Shown here one piece after another: positions 1-6,610 of a stretch of DNA of 64,000 nucleotides; position 1 is the first letter of the stretch; every line of letters starts with the position of its first letter. The translations under genes were made by a program, and so were the position numbers. Below the pieces are notes generated by a model. That model ran no database searches. It saw only the letters and a program-made list of their open reading frames with translations, and was not told the origin of the DNA. This DNA comes from an uncultured Lachnospiraceae bacterium (GTDB lineage: Bacteria; Bacillota; Clostridia; Lachnospirales; Lachnospiraceae), in assembly GCA_902792005.1 (NCBI GenBank), contig CADAXW010000013.1:40400-104399 (forward strand), in the 5' to 3' direction.

Positions 1-100
1 AATGAGCATCGAGGACAATATCAGTATTGCCGACGGCTTCCTGTATATCGCAAAGGAGTCCGGAAGAAACCGGGTGATCTACAAGGAGCCGGAAGCATAG
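1..100 (+). CDS. C-terminal end of a GGDEF diguanylate cyclase (partial)
   Basis: An open frame enters from the left edge and stops at 98-100. The last residues include a stretch of the form ADGFLYIAKESGRNRVIY. This matches the conserved C-terminal helix and strand of GGDEF domains, where A-D-x-A-L-Y-x-A-K-x-x-G-R-N-R is typical. The family makes cyclic di-GMP from two GTP. Only about 32 residues are visible, so nothing can be said about sensor domains or whether the GGDEF signature is intact. A hairpin terminator follows 20 bases downstream. Confidence 0.6.
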   Translation, partial: MSIEDNISIADGFLYIAKESGRNRVIYKEPEA

Positions 101-118
101 AACGGTGTAGATGAAAAA

Positions 119-156
119 ACAGCGGGGACAGTTTATAGTGTCTCCGCTGTTTTCCT
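119..156. terminator. Bidirectional intrinsic terminator
   Basis: A 12-bp stem (119-130 with 139-150, one G-T wobble) has an 8-base loop. It is followed by TTTTCC on the plus strand and preceded by AAAAAA, which reads as a T run on the minus strand. It therefore serves the GGDEF gene from the left and the pilin gene from the right. Confidence 0.8.
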
Positions 157-196
157 CTGATTAGAGAGAGGCATGTTTTGGGGGCAGGGTAGTTAG

Positions 197-895
197 TTAC
201 TTTGAATGCTGTTCACCGATGGGTGTGGTCAGAGAATCATCCAGACCAACACGCTTTGCAAAGATCTTTGCGGACTCTTCATCCTTGGAATGTCCTCCGG
301 TTCTTTCCTGATTGGAGGCGCTTCCTCCGAGATGGAGTTCGCCTGCATCATCGATATAAACATCCAGCTGATATGTGTTCCAAGTGGTTCTTGCCTTTGC
401 GGTCAGATCATTATAGAATACATATTCATCGATGGCACTTCTGCGGATATAATCATGATCCGGTCCCGGCGGGAACCACTTATATCCATATTCCTCGCAG
501 TCCCTGATATTTCTTTCGGTGGCGGGGCTTACATACACAAGACCTGCTTCGATCAGAGCAAGGGCTGTACTGGGATCAGAGCAACGGATCTCCTCGTGGT
601 CTACATAGACCCATCCTCTTTTGTACGACTCGCTCTCACCGGTCTTCGGATCCGTATATGCAACTTCTCTTCCCTGGAAATCGCTGGGGAAGGGATGTGT
701 ATTGATGGCATTCTTGATCATACTGGCATTATGAACATCCATGGCAAGTCTTGCTTTTTCCAGATATCCGAGAACACCCATGGTGATGGCTACGGCCAGG
801 ATACCCATGATGGCGATGACGATGATGATTTCAACTAAACTGAAACCTTTATCGTCGTGTGTTTTTTTACGGTTGAGCATGTTGTTTAGGCGCAT
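197..895 (-). CDS. Type IV pilin-like prepilin (pseudopilin)
   Basis: A 232-residue protein with a class III signal. A short basic leader (about 16 residues, rich in K, R and N) ends in glycine and is followed by F-S-L-V-E and a hydrophobic helix (about residues 17-42). This is the prepilin peptidase site, with cleavage after Gly, N-methylation of Phe, and the conserved Glu5. The rest is a soluble domain with two likely disulphide cysteines. Subunits of this type assemble into type IV pili, pseudopili or competence-like filaments. No assembly ATPase, platform protein or peptidase lies nearby, so it is an orphan pilin. An AAGGGAG ribosome binding site sits 6-7 bases before the ATG, and a strong promoter lies upstream. 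Confidence 0.85.
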   Translation of the reverse strand: MRLNNMLNRKKTHDDKGFSLVEIIIVIAIMGILAVAITMGVLGYLEKARLAMDVHNASMIKNAINTHPFPSDFQGREVAYTDPKTGESESYKRGWVYVDHEEIRCSDPSTALALIEAGLVYVSPATERNIRDCEEYGYKWFPPGPDHDYIRRSAIDEYVFYNDLTAKARTTWNTYQLDVYIDDAGELHLGGSASNQERTGGHSKDEESAKIFAKRVGLDDSLTTPIGEQHSK

Positions 896-919
896 GTTTT
901 ACTCCCTTCTGAATACGTA

Positions 920-1006
920 TGTTCATATTTCGTTTAAAAGTCGTTCAATTTCACAAATAAAACACGCAATGTTAGTATATTGTTTTCATTCTGTTCATAT
1001 TTCGTT
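920..1006. repeat. 15-bp exact direct repeat in the pilin leader
   Basis: TGTTCATATTTCGTT occurs at 920-934 and again at 992-1006, 72 bases apart. Both copies lie between the pilin promoter and its start codon. They could be regulator sites or repeated RNA elements; the function is unknown. Confidence 0.7.
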
Positions 1007-1009
1007 CAC

Positions 1010-1038
1010 ATTATATCTGAATCAATTCATATTTTCAA
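1010..1038 (-). promoter_or_regulatory. Promoter of the prepilin gene
   Basis: Read on the minus strand, TTGAAA (1033-1038) and a perfect TATAAT (1010-1015) are separated by 17 bases. This predicts a leader of about 105 bases before the pilin ATG. Confidence 0.75.
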
Positions 1039-1166
1039 GAGAAATATTACCGGAACAATTCAAAATAACCTACAATCTTAATTGTGCATATTGTACATTC
1101 CCAAAAAAATAAAATCAGGATCCTATATAGAAAAGAAAAGATTGGGTGAAAGAGGAGCCTGGAGGA

Positions 1167-1193
1167 GACTTTGCGTTTCGCAGGGTCTTTTTT
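1167..1193 (+). terminator. Intrinsic terminator with no visible upstream gene
   Basis: GACTTTGCG (1167-1175) pairs with CGCAGGGTC (1179-1187) across a 3-base loop, with two G-T wobbles, and a run of six T follows. No plus-strand gene precedes it. It may end a short untranslated transcript starting around 1040-1100. Confidence 0.65.
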
Positions 1194-1230
1194 GATTCAC
1201 AAAAAAATCACAGTTTTAAGAAAAAATCAG

Positions 1231-1259
1231 TTTACAATACGAAACAAAAGTGATATACT
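1231..1259 (+). promoter_or_regulatory. Promoter of the sigma-factor gene (extended -10)
   Basis: TTTACA (1231-1236), a 17-base spacer and TATACT (1254-1259), with TG one base upstream of the -10 hexamer. Each hexamer differs from consensus at one position. The transcript would carry a leader of about 220 bases. Confidence 0.75.
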
Positions 1260-1334
1260 CAGTTTCACAATTTCAAATACGGAATTGGAGGCAACAACAA
1301 ACGCAAAATAATAATGAAAAATGTTTAGAAAAAT

Positions 1335-1399
1335 GCTTTCGTTTTTTCTGCGCGGTCGCCCAATATATGTATGTAGGCAGTGGCGAAAGCAACGAAAGC
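1335..1399 (+). other. Structured leader of the sigma-factor mRNA
   Basis: GCTTTCGTT (1335-1343) and AACGAAAGC (1391-1399) form a perfect 9-bp stem. It encloses a GC-rich stretch with a second pairing option (CGCC near 1357 with GGCG near 1382). I could not match it to a known riboswitch class. Confidence 0.5.
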
Positions 1400-1485
1400 C
1401 GCAATTTCAAAATGAAATTACAAAATGTAACCAAGGTAACAGGTATATTTCAAATAATATTTCCAATCAAAAGGAGGAACTTAAC

Positions 1486-2367
1486 ATGAAAGATTTTGAT
1501 TACACTCATGTAGCTATGATCAATGAGATTCTTGACAATGTAGATGACTTTAAGAAGCCCTATGTGGATTTGGACAAGTGCAAAAGGCTTATTGCCAAGC
1601 AGGTTAGCAGAAACATTCCTTATACAGGCCCAGCCCTTAGTGCTGAGGATCTCATCATTGCAGCAATCTGTGAGGATGGCCTGATGAGGGCCCTGGAAAA
1701 CTATGATCCTTCTCAGAAGGTAAGCTTCCATATCTTTGCAGAGAAGTATGTCTTTGGAGCCATCCGAAAGGAGATTGACCGCTGTGGTCATACCTTTGCC
1801 ATGAAGGCCTGGGCAGAGAAGGAGCTGACTCAGATCCAGAGGCTGAATGAGATGTATCAGGCAAAGGAGCCTGATCTGGAGAAGAGACTCCTTCTCATTG
1901 CAGCTGAGTTCAACAAAAACAGAAAGAAGGCTCTTCCTCTGGCTACTATCAGAGACATCCTTCTCTTTGATGTTCAGAGGACATCACCTGTCTATCTGGA
2001 TGAGCCTGTCTGTGAGGGCTCTGATGAGAGCAGGAGAGAAATGATCCCTGATTCCTCTATCTCCCCGGAGGAGGTGGTCATCAACAAAGAAATGAAGTCC
2101 AGACTGGAGAGGCTTTTCCACTTCCTGCCTGAGAAGGAGAGAGAGATTGTGAAGCTGAGAATGGGCTGGGATGACTGCATCCCCAAAACAAACAGGGAGG
2201 TGGGTGAAATGCTGGGCCTTTCAGCAGCCAGGATTGGGCAGCTCTATCGCCCTGCCATGGAGAAGCTCAAAGACATGGCAAATGAGGAAGGGCATTTTGC
2301 TCTTCCTCATTTTTCGTCCGGGATGAATATGGTTGCTTCGGTTCCACCGCAGTCCCGGTTTTTATAG
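1486..2367 (+). CDS. Sigma-70 family RNA polymerase sigma factor
   Basis: A 293-residue protein from the ATG at 1486, chosen because AAGGAGG lies 6 bases upstream; longer in-frame starts lack one. Residues about 53-105 resemble sigma region 2 (an EDLIIAAICEDGLMRALENY-type core helix). Residues about 205-265 resemble region 4, with L-P-E-K-E-R-E-I-V-K-L-R and a helix-turn-helix ending R-I-G-Q-L-Y. It would direct RNA polymerase to a specific promoter set. The coding sequence is almost free of CpG (four in the first 825 bases), unlike its neighbours, and Arg is mostly AGA/AGG. The frame reads through an apparent terminator and overlaps the convergent kinase gene by 61 bases, so the last ~25 residues may not belong to the ancestral protein. 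Confidence 0.85.
   Translation: MKDFDYTHVAMINEILDNVDDFKKPYVDLDKCKRLIAKQVSRNIPYTGPALSAEDLIIAAICEDGLMRALENYDPSQKVSFHIFAEKYVFGAIRKEIDRCGHTFAMKAWAEKELTQIQRLNEMYQAKEPDLEKRLLLIAAEFNKNRKKALPLATIRDILLFDVQRTSPVYLDEPVCEGSDESRREMIPDSSISPEEVVINKEMKSRLERLFHFLPEKEREIVKLRMGWDDCIPKTNREVGEMLGLSAARIGQLYRPAMEKLKDMANEEGHFALPHFSSGMNMVASVPPQSRFL
2281..2315. terminator. Bidirectional terminator inside overlapping gene ends
   Basis: AATGAGGAAG (2281-2290) pairs with CTTCCTCATT (2302-2311), followed by a T run on the plus strand. It lies just beyond the minus-strand kinase stop codon, but within the open frame of the sigma factor. Confidence 0.7.
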
Positions 2368-3587
2368 GTAAGTGTTCCGTTGCACATCAGCGCCAGACGT
2401 TTCTCGATATTTTGGATCGCGGTGTGGGGCTGGGTTGAATTCTCGGAATTCTCCAGACCGGGGCCGGTGTCCAGAACGGAGATGGTGGTACCATCCTCAT
2501 CTTTTTTGGTAAGTATCGTAATCTCAAGTGGTTCGTTATTCTCCGGATCCACCCCGTATTTGACTGCATTTTCCACCAGAGGCTGCAGAGTCAGAGGCGG
2601 AAGGCAGAACTCGGTATGAGGTGTATTGAAGTGAACGAGAAGGCTGTCCTCAAACCGCACCTGTTCCACCGCAAGATAGGCCTGGGTGTGAACCAGCTCC
2701 TCGTCAAAGGGGATCATATCCTGCTTTGCGATGGCGCTGAAGTTCTTTCGGAGATAGGTGGTAAAGTCCAGGGTAACCTTCTGGGCTTTTTCCGGATCCT
2801 GTGCACAGAGATAGTAGATGCTGGTCATGGTATTGTAGATAAAATGTGGCCGCATCTGAAGTACGGCGGATTCGGTCCTCAGCTTTGCATTTTCCTCATG
2901 CTGCTGGATCTGTTCCGCAGCGATATCCATCATCAGGTATCCGAACATGAACAAGGATGCGATGGAGGTACCGATCACGATCATCAGAAGTCCGTAGGAG
3001 AACATCTGGGTAAGGATACAAACCATCGGGATCAGCAGGAAAATGAGGAATGCCTTGATCTGCGAGCGGGAAAGTACATCCCGCTCATAGATGACATATC
3101 CCAGATTCACCAGTGTCATAAGGGCCGGCGGGATCAGCAGAAGGAAGTAAAACGGACCGCGGGAGTACACATTTTCGTCTGAGATCACATAGATCGAGTC
3201 TGTAAACTGAGTTATGAGCAGCAACAGGAAGTAGATGCACCAGAGGATCAGCTCTGTCAGAAATACGGGACTCTTTTTCACTGTCTCTCCTGCATAGTGA
3301 AGGATCTGGACCGTAAGCAGGAGCATCAGGAGAGAAGAAAAAGTGGACTCAAAAAAAAGCGCCGATTTACTGAGAACCCAGAAGTCCCCATCCAGAAAGA
3401 GAAGGGAGATCTGGACGACTATGTCGCATGCGATATATGCGATCAGAGTCGGGAAAAAGACCATGTAAAAACGGCGGTTCCAGGTTTCTGCGTAGGGAGT
3501 GATCAGATTAAGAACGCATCCCAGGATCGCAAGGATCAGACCGCTGACGGCTGCTGTGAAATTAACTATGTCGACCCAATTACCCAT
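2307..3587 (-). CDS. Sensor histidine kinase, LytS/YehU-like, multi-pass membrane
   Basis: A 426-residue protein. The N-terminal ~215 residues contain six or seven hydrophobic segments and no extracytoplasmic sensor domain. A histidine-kinase domain of the LytS family follows, with the phospho-acceptor motif R-P-H-F-I-Y-N-T near residue 247. The C-terminal ATPase domain has the N box (P-L-V-E-N-A-V-K-Y-G) and the D-T-G-P-G-L box. It would autophosphorylate and pass phosphate to the regulator encoded just upstream, whose gene it overlaps by 8 bases (translational coupling). The input is probably a membrane or small hydrophobic signal; the ligand is unknown. Its 3' end overlaps the convergent sigma-factor gene. 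Confidence 0.88.
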   Translation of the reverse strand: MGNWVDIVNFTAAVSGLILAILGCVLNLITPYAETWNRRFYMVFFPTLIAYIACDIVVQISLLFLDGDFWVLSKSALFFESTFSSLLMLLLTVQILHYAGETVKKSPVFLTELILWCIYFLLLLITQFTDSIYVISDENVYSRGPFYFLLLIPPALMTLVNLGYVIYERDVLSRSQIKAFLIFLLIPMVCILTQMFSYGLLMIVIGTSIASLFMFGYLMMDIAAEQIQQHEENAKLRTESAVLQMRPHFIYNTMTSIYYLCAQDPEKAQKVTLDFTTYLRKNFSAIAKQDMIPFDEELVHTQAYLAVEQVRFEDSLLVHFNTPHTEFCLPPLTLQPLVENAVKYGVDPENNEPLEITILTKKDEDGTTISVLDTGPGLENSENSTQPHTAIQNIEKRLALMCNGTLTYKNRDCGGTEATIFIPDEK

Positions 3588-4167
3588 TCGATAAACCCCG
3601 GATCCGGTTTCTCAGAAGAGGAAGCTGTTTCTGAACTGCCTCCACGGTGAGAGGCTTCATCAGAAAACCACTGGCTCCGGTGTTCCAGGCATCCAGTGAA
3701 TAGCCCTCGTATGCGGTGAGAAACACAACATTTGTTTTCGGATTGATATCCAAAAGATCCTTGCAGACAGTCAGGCCGCTTCGCTTGCCCATCTCGATAT
3801 CCAGAAAGGCCAGATCCACTGGTGTGTTTCTGGCGAATTCCATGGCCTCGGAGGGTTTCGTGAAGCCATAGATCGACGCTTCCGGAATTGCCTTCTTCAG
3901 AATCGGAAGGCTTCCGCTCAGAATGATTTTTTCATTATCTACCAGGATCACCACAAGGTCGCTGTCTTCTTCGGTTCCATTCAGAAGCTCCGAGACATCG
4001 ACATCCAGACATTTGGAAAGGCGGGCGATCATTACGGCATCGGGCATACGGGTACCGGACTCCCAGCGCGCAACACTGGAGCGGTCGACAAAAACCATAT
4101 CTGCCAACTGCTGCTGCGAAAGATCTTTACTCATTCTAATCTCTTTTAGTCGTTCTGCAAAGTCCAT
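3580..4167 (-). CDS. Response regulator with N-terminal XRE helix-turn-helix and C-terminal receiver
   Basis: A 195-residue protein whose domain order is the reverse of ordinary response regulators. Residues about 4-60 are an XRE-type helix-turn-helix (L-S-Q-Q-Q-L-A-D-M, then S-S-V-A-R-W-E-S-G). Residues about 72-190 are a receiver domain with an acidic pocket, the phospho-acceptor Asp in L-A-F-L-D-I-E-M, Thr in F-L-T-A-Y-E and Lys in L-M-K-P-L. It is coupled to the LytS-like kinase. A GGGGAGG site precedes the ATG. Phosphorylation would presumably change DNA binding or dimerisation of the XRE domain. A perfect palindrome inside its own promoter suggests autoregulation. Confidence 0.85.
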   Translation of the reverse strand: MDFAERLKEIRMSKDLSQQQLADMVFVDRSSVARWESGTRMPDAVMIARLSKCLDVDVSELLNGTEEDSDLVVILVDNEKIILSGSLPILKKAIPEASIYGFTKPSEAMEFARNTPVDLAFLDIEMGKRSGLTVCKDLLDINPKTNVVFLTAYEGYSLDAWNTGASGFLMKPLTVEAVQKQLPLLRNRIRGLSNG

Positions 4168-4199
4168 ATTTGCGCCTCCCCCCTTGTGATGCTGACTTC

Positions 4200-4228
4200 A
4201 CTATAGCAGAAACATGTTTCCATAACAA
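4200..4228 (-). promoter_or_regulatory. Promoter of the XRE-receiver/kinase operon with palindromic operator
   Basis: On the minus strand, TTGTTA (4223-4228) and TATAGT (4200-4205) are 17 bases apart. The spacer contains the perfect 12-bp palindrome GAAACATGTTTC (4209-4220), well placed for a repressor such as the XRE-domain regulator. Confidence 0.6.
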
Positions 4229-4240
4229 CCCAGTGTGCCA

Positions 4241-4277
4241 ATATGGAACATATGAATGCGAAATATAGTGATATAAT
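4241..4277 (+). promoter_or_regulatory. Extended -10 promoter and dyad upstream of budA
   Basis: TGATATAAT (4269-4277) is an extended -10 without a recognisable -35. The dyad ATATG-GAA-CATAT (4241-4253) overlies the -35 position, so an activator or repressor may act there. Confidence 0.5.
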
Positions 4278-4339
4278 GAGATTTGTATATAGATGAAAAA
4301 TGCTATATTGAATTCTATAATAAAAGGAGAGAAAACATC

Positions 4340-5071
4340 ATGGCAGAGCACAGCAAAATGTACCAGGTATCCACACTTCAGGCACTGGCCCTCGGCTACA
4401 CAAGGAAGGTGATTCCGGTGAAGGAGCTTCTGAAGGAGGGGAATACCGGCCTTGGAACCTTTGAGGATGTAAACGGAGAAATGATCGTCCTTGACGGACG
4501 CTGTTTTCGTGCAAGGCATGACGGCTCGGTGGTTGAGCCGGATCCGGAGACGGGAGTTCCCTTTGCTGCGGTGGCAGAGCTGAAGGGAGACCGTACATTT
4601 CCGCTGGAGTCCATGCCGGATATCCAGTCCATCCGGACGGAGCTGACCAGACGGATCGAAGAGCATTTCGGACTGAACAGCATGCACGTGGTTCGGATCG
4701 ACGGTGTCTTTGACCGGGTGGATGCCAGGTCTGAGGAACCCTACCGGTCCCATCATGTCACGCTGAAAACCATGCTGGATTCAACTCAGACAGCCTTTGT
4801 TTTTGAGAATATCCGGGGAACGCTTGTGGGTGTTTACTATCCGGATCATATGGATGGGATCAACATGCCCGGGTGGCATCTGCATTTTCTGTCGGAGGAC
4901 AGGACCAGAGGCGGACATGTTTTTGATGTGACGCTGAAGGAAGGAACGGTACGTCTTGACAAGATCAGCCGCATCGAGATCAATCTTCCGAAGGATGCCG
5001 CATTTGATACCTATTCGCTGAAGAGCGCATCCGAGGATGAGATAAAGAAGGTGGAAAAGGGATCTGAATAA
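4340..5071 (+). CDS. budA: Alpha-acetolactate decarboxylase
   Basis: A 243-residue protein converting 2-acetolactate to acetoin and CO2, part of the pyruvate-to-acetoin/butanediol route and of acetolactate control. The start at 4340 follows an AAAGGAGAG site; the longer in-frame extension has none. The metal site is intact: G-W-H-L-H-F-L followed by R-G-G-H gives His180, His182 and His193, with the spacing of the three zinc ligands known in the family. The conserved G-T-F-E-D-V-N-G-E and L-D-G motifs sit near residues 39-53. Length is normal. It is divergently transcribed from the XRE-receiver operon, and the next gene follows after 38 bases but may have its own promoter. Confidence 0.95.
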   Translation: MAEHSKMYQVSTLQALALGYTRKVIPVKELLKEGNTGLGTFEDVNGEMIVLDGRCFRARHDGSVVEPDPETGVPFAAVAELKGDRTFPLESMPDIQSIRTELTRRIEEHFGLNSMHVVRIDGVFDRVDARSEEPYRSHHVTLKTMLDSTQTAFVFENIRGTLVGVYYPDHMDGINMPGWHLHFLSEDRTRGGHVFDVTLKEGTVRLDKISRIEINLPKDAAFDTYSLKSASEDEIKKVEKGSE

Positions 5072-5109
5072 TAATCAGTTTTTTTGAGTGAAAGGTGGTA
5101 TAATACGAC

Positions 5110-6588
5110 ATGATGAATCTGCTGGAAGAATCCATAATTTATGCAACGCTTATGTATCAGGGAAAGGTCCGCAAGTTTAAGAGTGTTCCCTTTATCCTTC
5201 ATCCCATGGAGGTTGCGCAGATCCTGGCGACCATGACAGATGACCAGGAGGTGATCGCCGCCGGCATGCTTCATGATGTCCTGGAGGAGACCGACGGTAC
5301 CCTGATGGAGCTCGAAAAGCGATTTGGAAAGAGAGTCGCCATGCTTGTGGCTTCGGAGTCCGAGAATGATTATCCGGGAGAAGACCGGAGGGCAACGTGG
5401 AAAAGACGTAAGGAAGAAACTCTGAAGATCCTGAAAAACAGTACGGATATCGGGGTTCGGATGCTTTGGCTTGCAGATAAGCTGGCGAATATCCGGTCCC
5501 TGGCCCGGATCTATTCCGAGGTCGGAGAGGAGCTCTGGACCAAACTTCATCAGACGGATCCGGAGGAGCATCGCTGGTACTACCGCACCGTCGCCGAGAG
5601 CGTGGAGCTTCAGCTGAACAAGACCGGCGCATTTAAGGAGCTGATCAAGCATATCAACTTTATCTGGCCCGGTACATTTGATTCGGACAAAGCCCGGTAT
5701 AAGAAGTACAGGGAAATGTCGGTGGACGGCTGCAGGCTGCTTGGCAAGGGAGCCAAGGGAGATGTATACCGGTATGATGACGAGCTGATCATAAAGGTTT
5801 ATAATCAGAACAATACCTACCATGATGTGGAGCAGGAGATCGCCCTCAGCAGGAAGGCCTTTATCCTGGGGATCCCCACGGCTATTTCCTTCGGTATCGT
5901 ATCGGTAGGAAAGCTGTACGGCGCCATGTATGAGCTGGTGGAGTCGGATACGGTTTCCAAATGTCTGGAAAGAAATCGCGGACAGGTCGACTATTACGCA
6001 AAGATCATGGCAGAGCTTGCATTACAGATTCACAGTACCTCCGTCACAGAGAAAGACGGTTTTCCGGATGCAACGGACCGGCTGAAGGGTTATATCAAGC
6101 GGGGCGTCGCCTATGAAAGCGAGGAGCTTGCAGGAAAATGTCTCCGCCTGGTTGACACGCTTCCGGAGTCAAAGACTCTGGTTCATGGAGATTTCCATAC
6201 CGGAAATGTATTCCTGCAGAACGGAGAGGCGCTTCTCATCGATATGGACCGGCTTTCCACAGGCCACTCCATCGTGGATATCAGCGGTATCTACTATTTC
6301 TATGTAGTCCTTGGGGAGGAGGATCCTTCTGTGGTTGAGGATTTCATGGGATTTTCCTATCAGACGGCGGGAGAGTTTTATGGCTGCTTCCTGAAGCATT
6401 ATCTGAAGACAGAGGATGCATCGAGACTGGCTGAGGTTACAGAGAAGGCATCCCTCCTCTGTTATATCCGGATGATCCATAAGATCCATAAGCAGGGGGA
6501 GCTGTCAGCGAAGGACCGGGAGATGCTGGGGCATTATACCGCAAAGATAGAAGCGCTGGTTGAGAAGCTGGATACGCTGAATTATTAA
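5110..6588 (+). CDS. HD-domain (SpoT/MESH1-like) hydrolase fused to APH-like kinase
   Basis: A 492-residue two-domain protein. The N-terminal ~180 residues resemble the metal-dependent HD hydrolase of SpoT and MESH1, with G-K-V-R-K, an H-P-M-E-V-A histidine, H-D near residues 54-55 and a late L-A-D-K-L-A-N motif. From about residue 205 there is an aminoglycoside-phosphotransferase/choline-kinase fold, with a Gly-rich loop (L-G-K-G-A-K-G-D-V-Y), the Brenner-type motif H-G-D-F-H-T-G-N near residue 358, and I-D-M-D as the metal-binding Asp. It could hydrolyse (p)ppGpp-like nucleotides and phosphorylate a small molecule, but the substrates are unknown. The ATG lies only 5 bases after an extended -10 (TGGTATAAT, 5096-5104), so a leaderless mRNA is possible. 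Confidence 0.8.
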   Translation: MMNLLEESIIYATLMYQGKVRKFKSVPFILHPMEVAQILATMTDDQEVIAAGMLHDVLEETDGTLMELEKRFGKRVAMLVASESENDYPGEDRRATWKRRKEETLKILKNSTDIGVRMLWLADKLANIRSLARIYSEVGEELWTKLHQTDPEEHRWYYRTVAESVELQLNKTGAFKELIKHINFIWPGTFDSDKARYKKYREMSVDGCRLLGKGAKGDVYRYDDELIIKVYNQNNTYHDVEQEIALSRKAFILGIPTAISFGIVSVGKLYGAMYELVESDTVSKCLERNRGQVDYYAKIMAELALQIHSTSVTEKDGFPDATDRLKGYIKRGVAYESEELAGKCLRLVDTLPESKTLVHGDFHTGNVFLQNGEALLIDMDRLSTGHSIVDISGIYYFYVVLGEEDPSVVEDFMGFSYQTAGEFYGCFLKHYLKTEDASRLAEVTEKASLLCYIRMIHKIHKQGELSAKDREMLGHYTAKIEALVEKLDTLNY

Positions 6589-6610
6589 ATAAAGGAACAA
6601 TTGATAACCT

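Larger units (their letters stand above)
896..1485. other. Divergent intergenic region without a protein gene
   Basis: This 590-base gap separates the divergent pilin and sigma-factor genes. It holds the pilin promoter and its repeat, an orphan intrinsic terminator at 1167-1193, the sigma-factor promoter at 1231-1259, and a long structured leader. No open frame in it has a convincing ribosome binding site or family signature. Confidence 0.7.

Noticed and set aside
1321-1485. Longer in-frame start for the sigma factor
   Set aside because: The 55 extra codons have no ribosome binding site, while ATG 1486 has AAGGAGG at ideal spacing.
1300-1485. Cyclic di-GMP (GEMM) riboswitch in the sigma-factor leader
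   Set aside because: I looked because of the nearby GGDEF gene, but the conserved GEMM core sequences are absent.
1250-1489. 79-codon frame in the sigma-factor leader
   Set aside because: No ribosome binding site or similarity; it lies across the structured leader and another frame's start.
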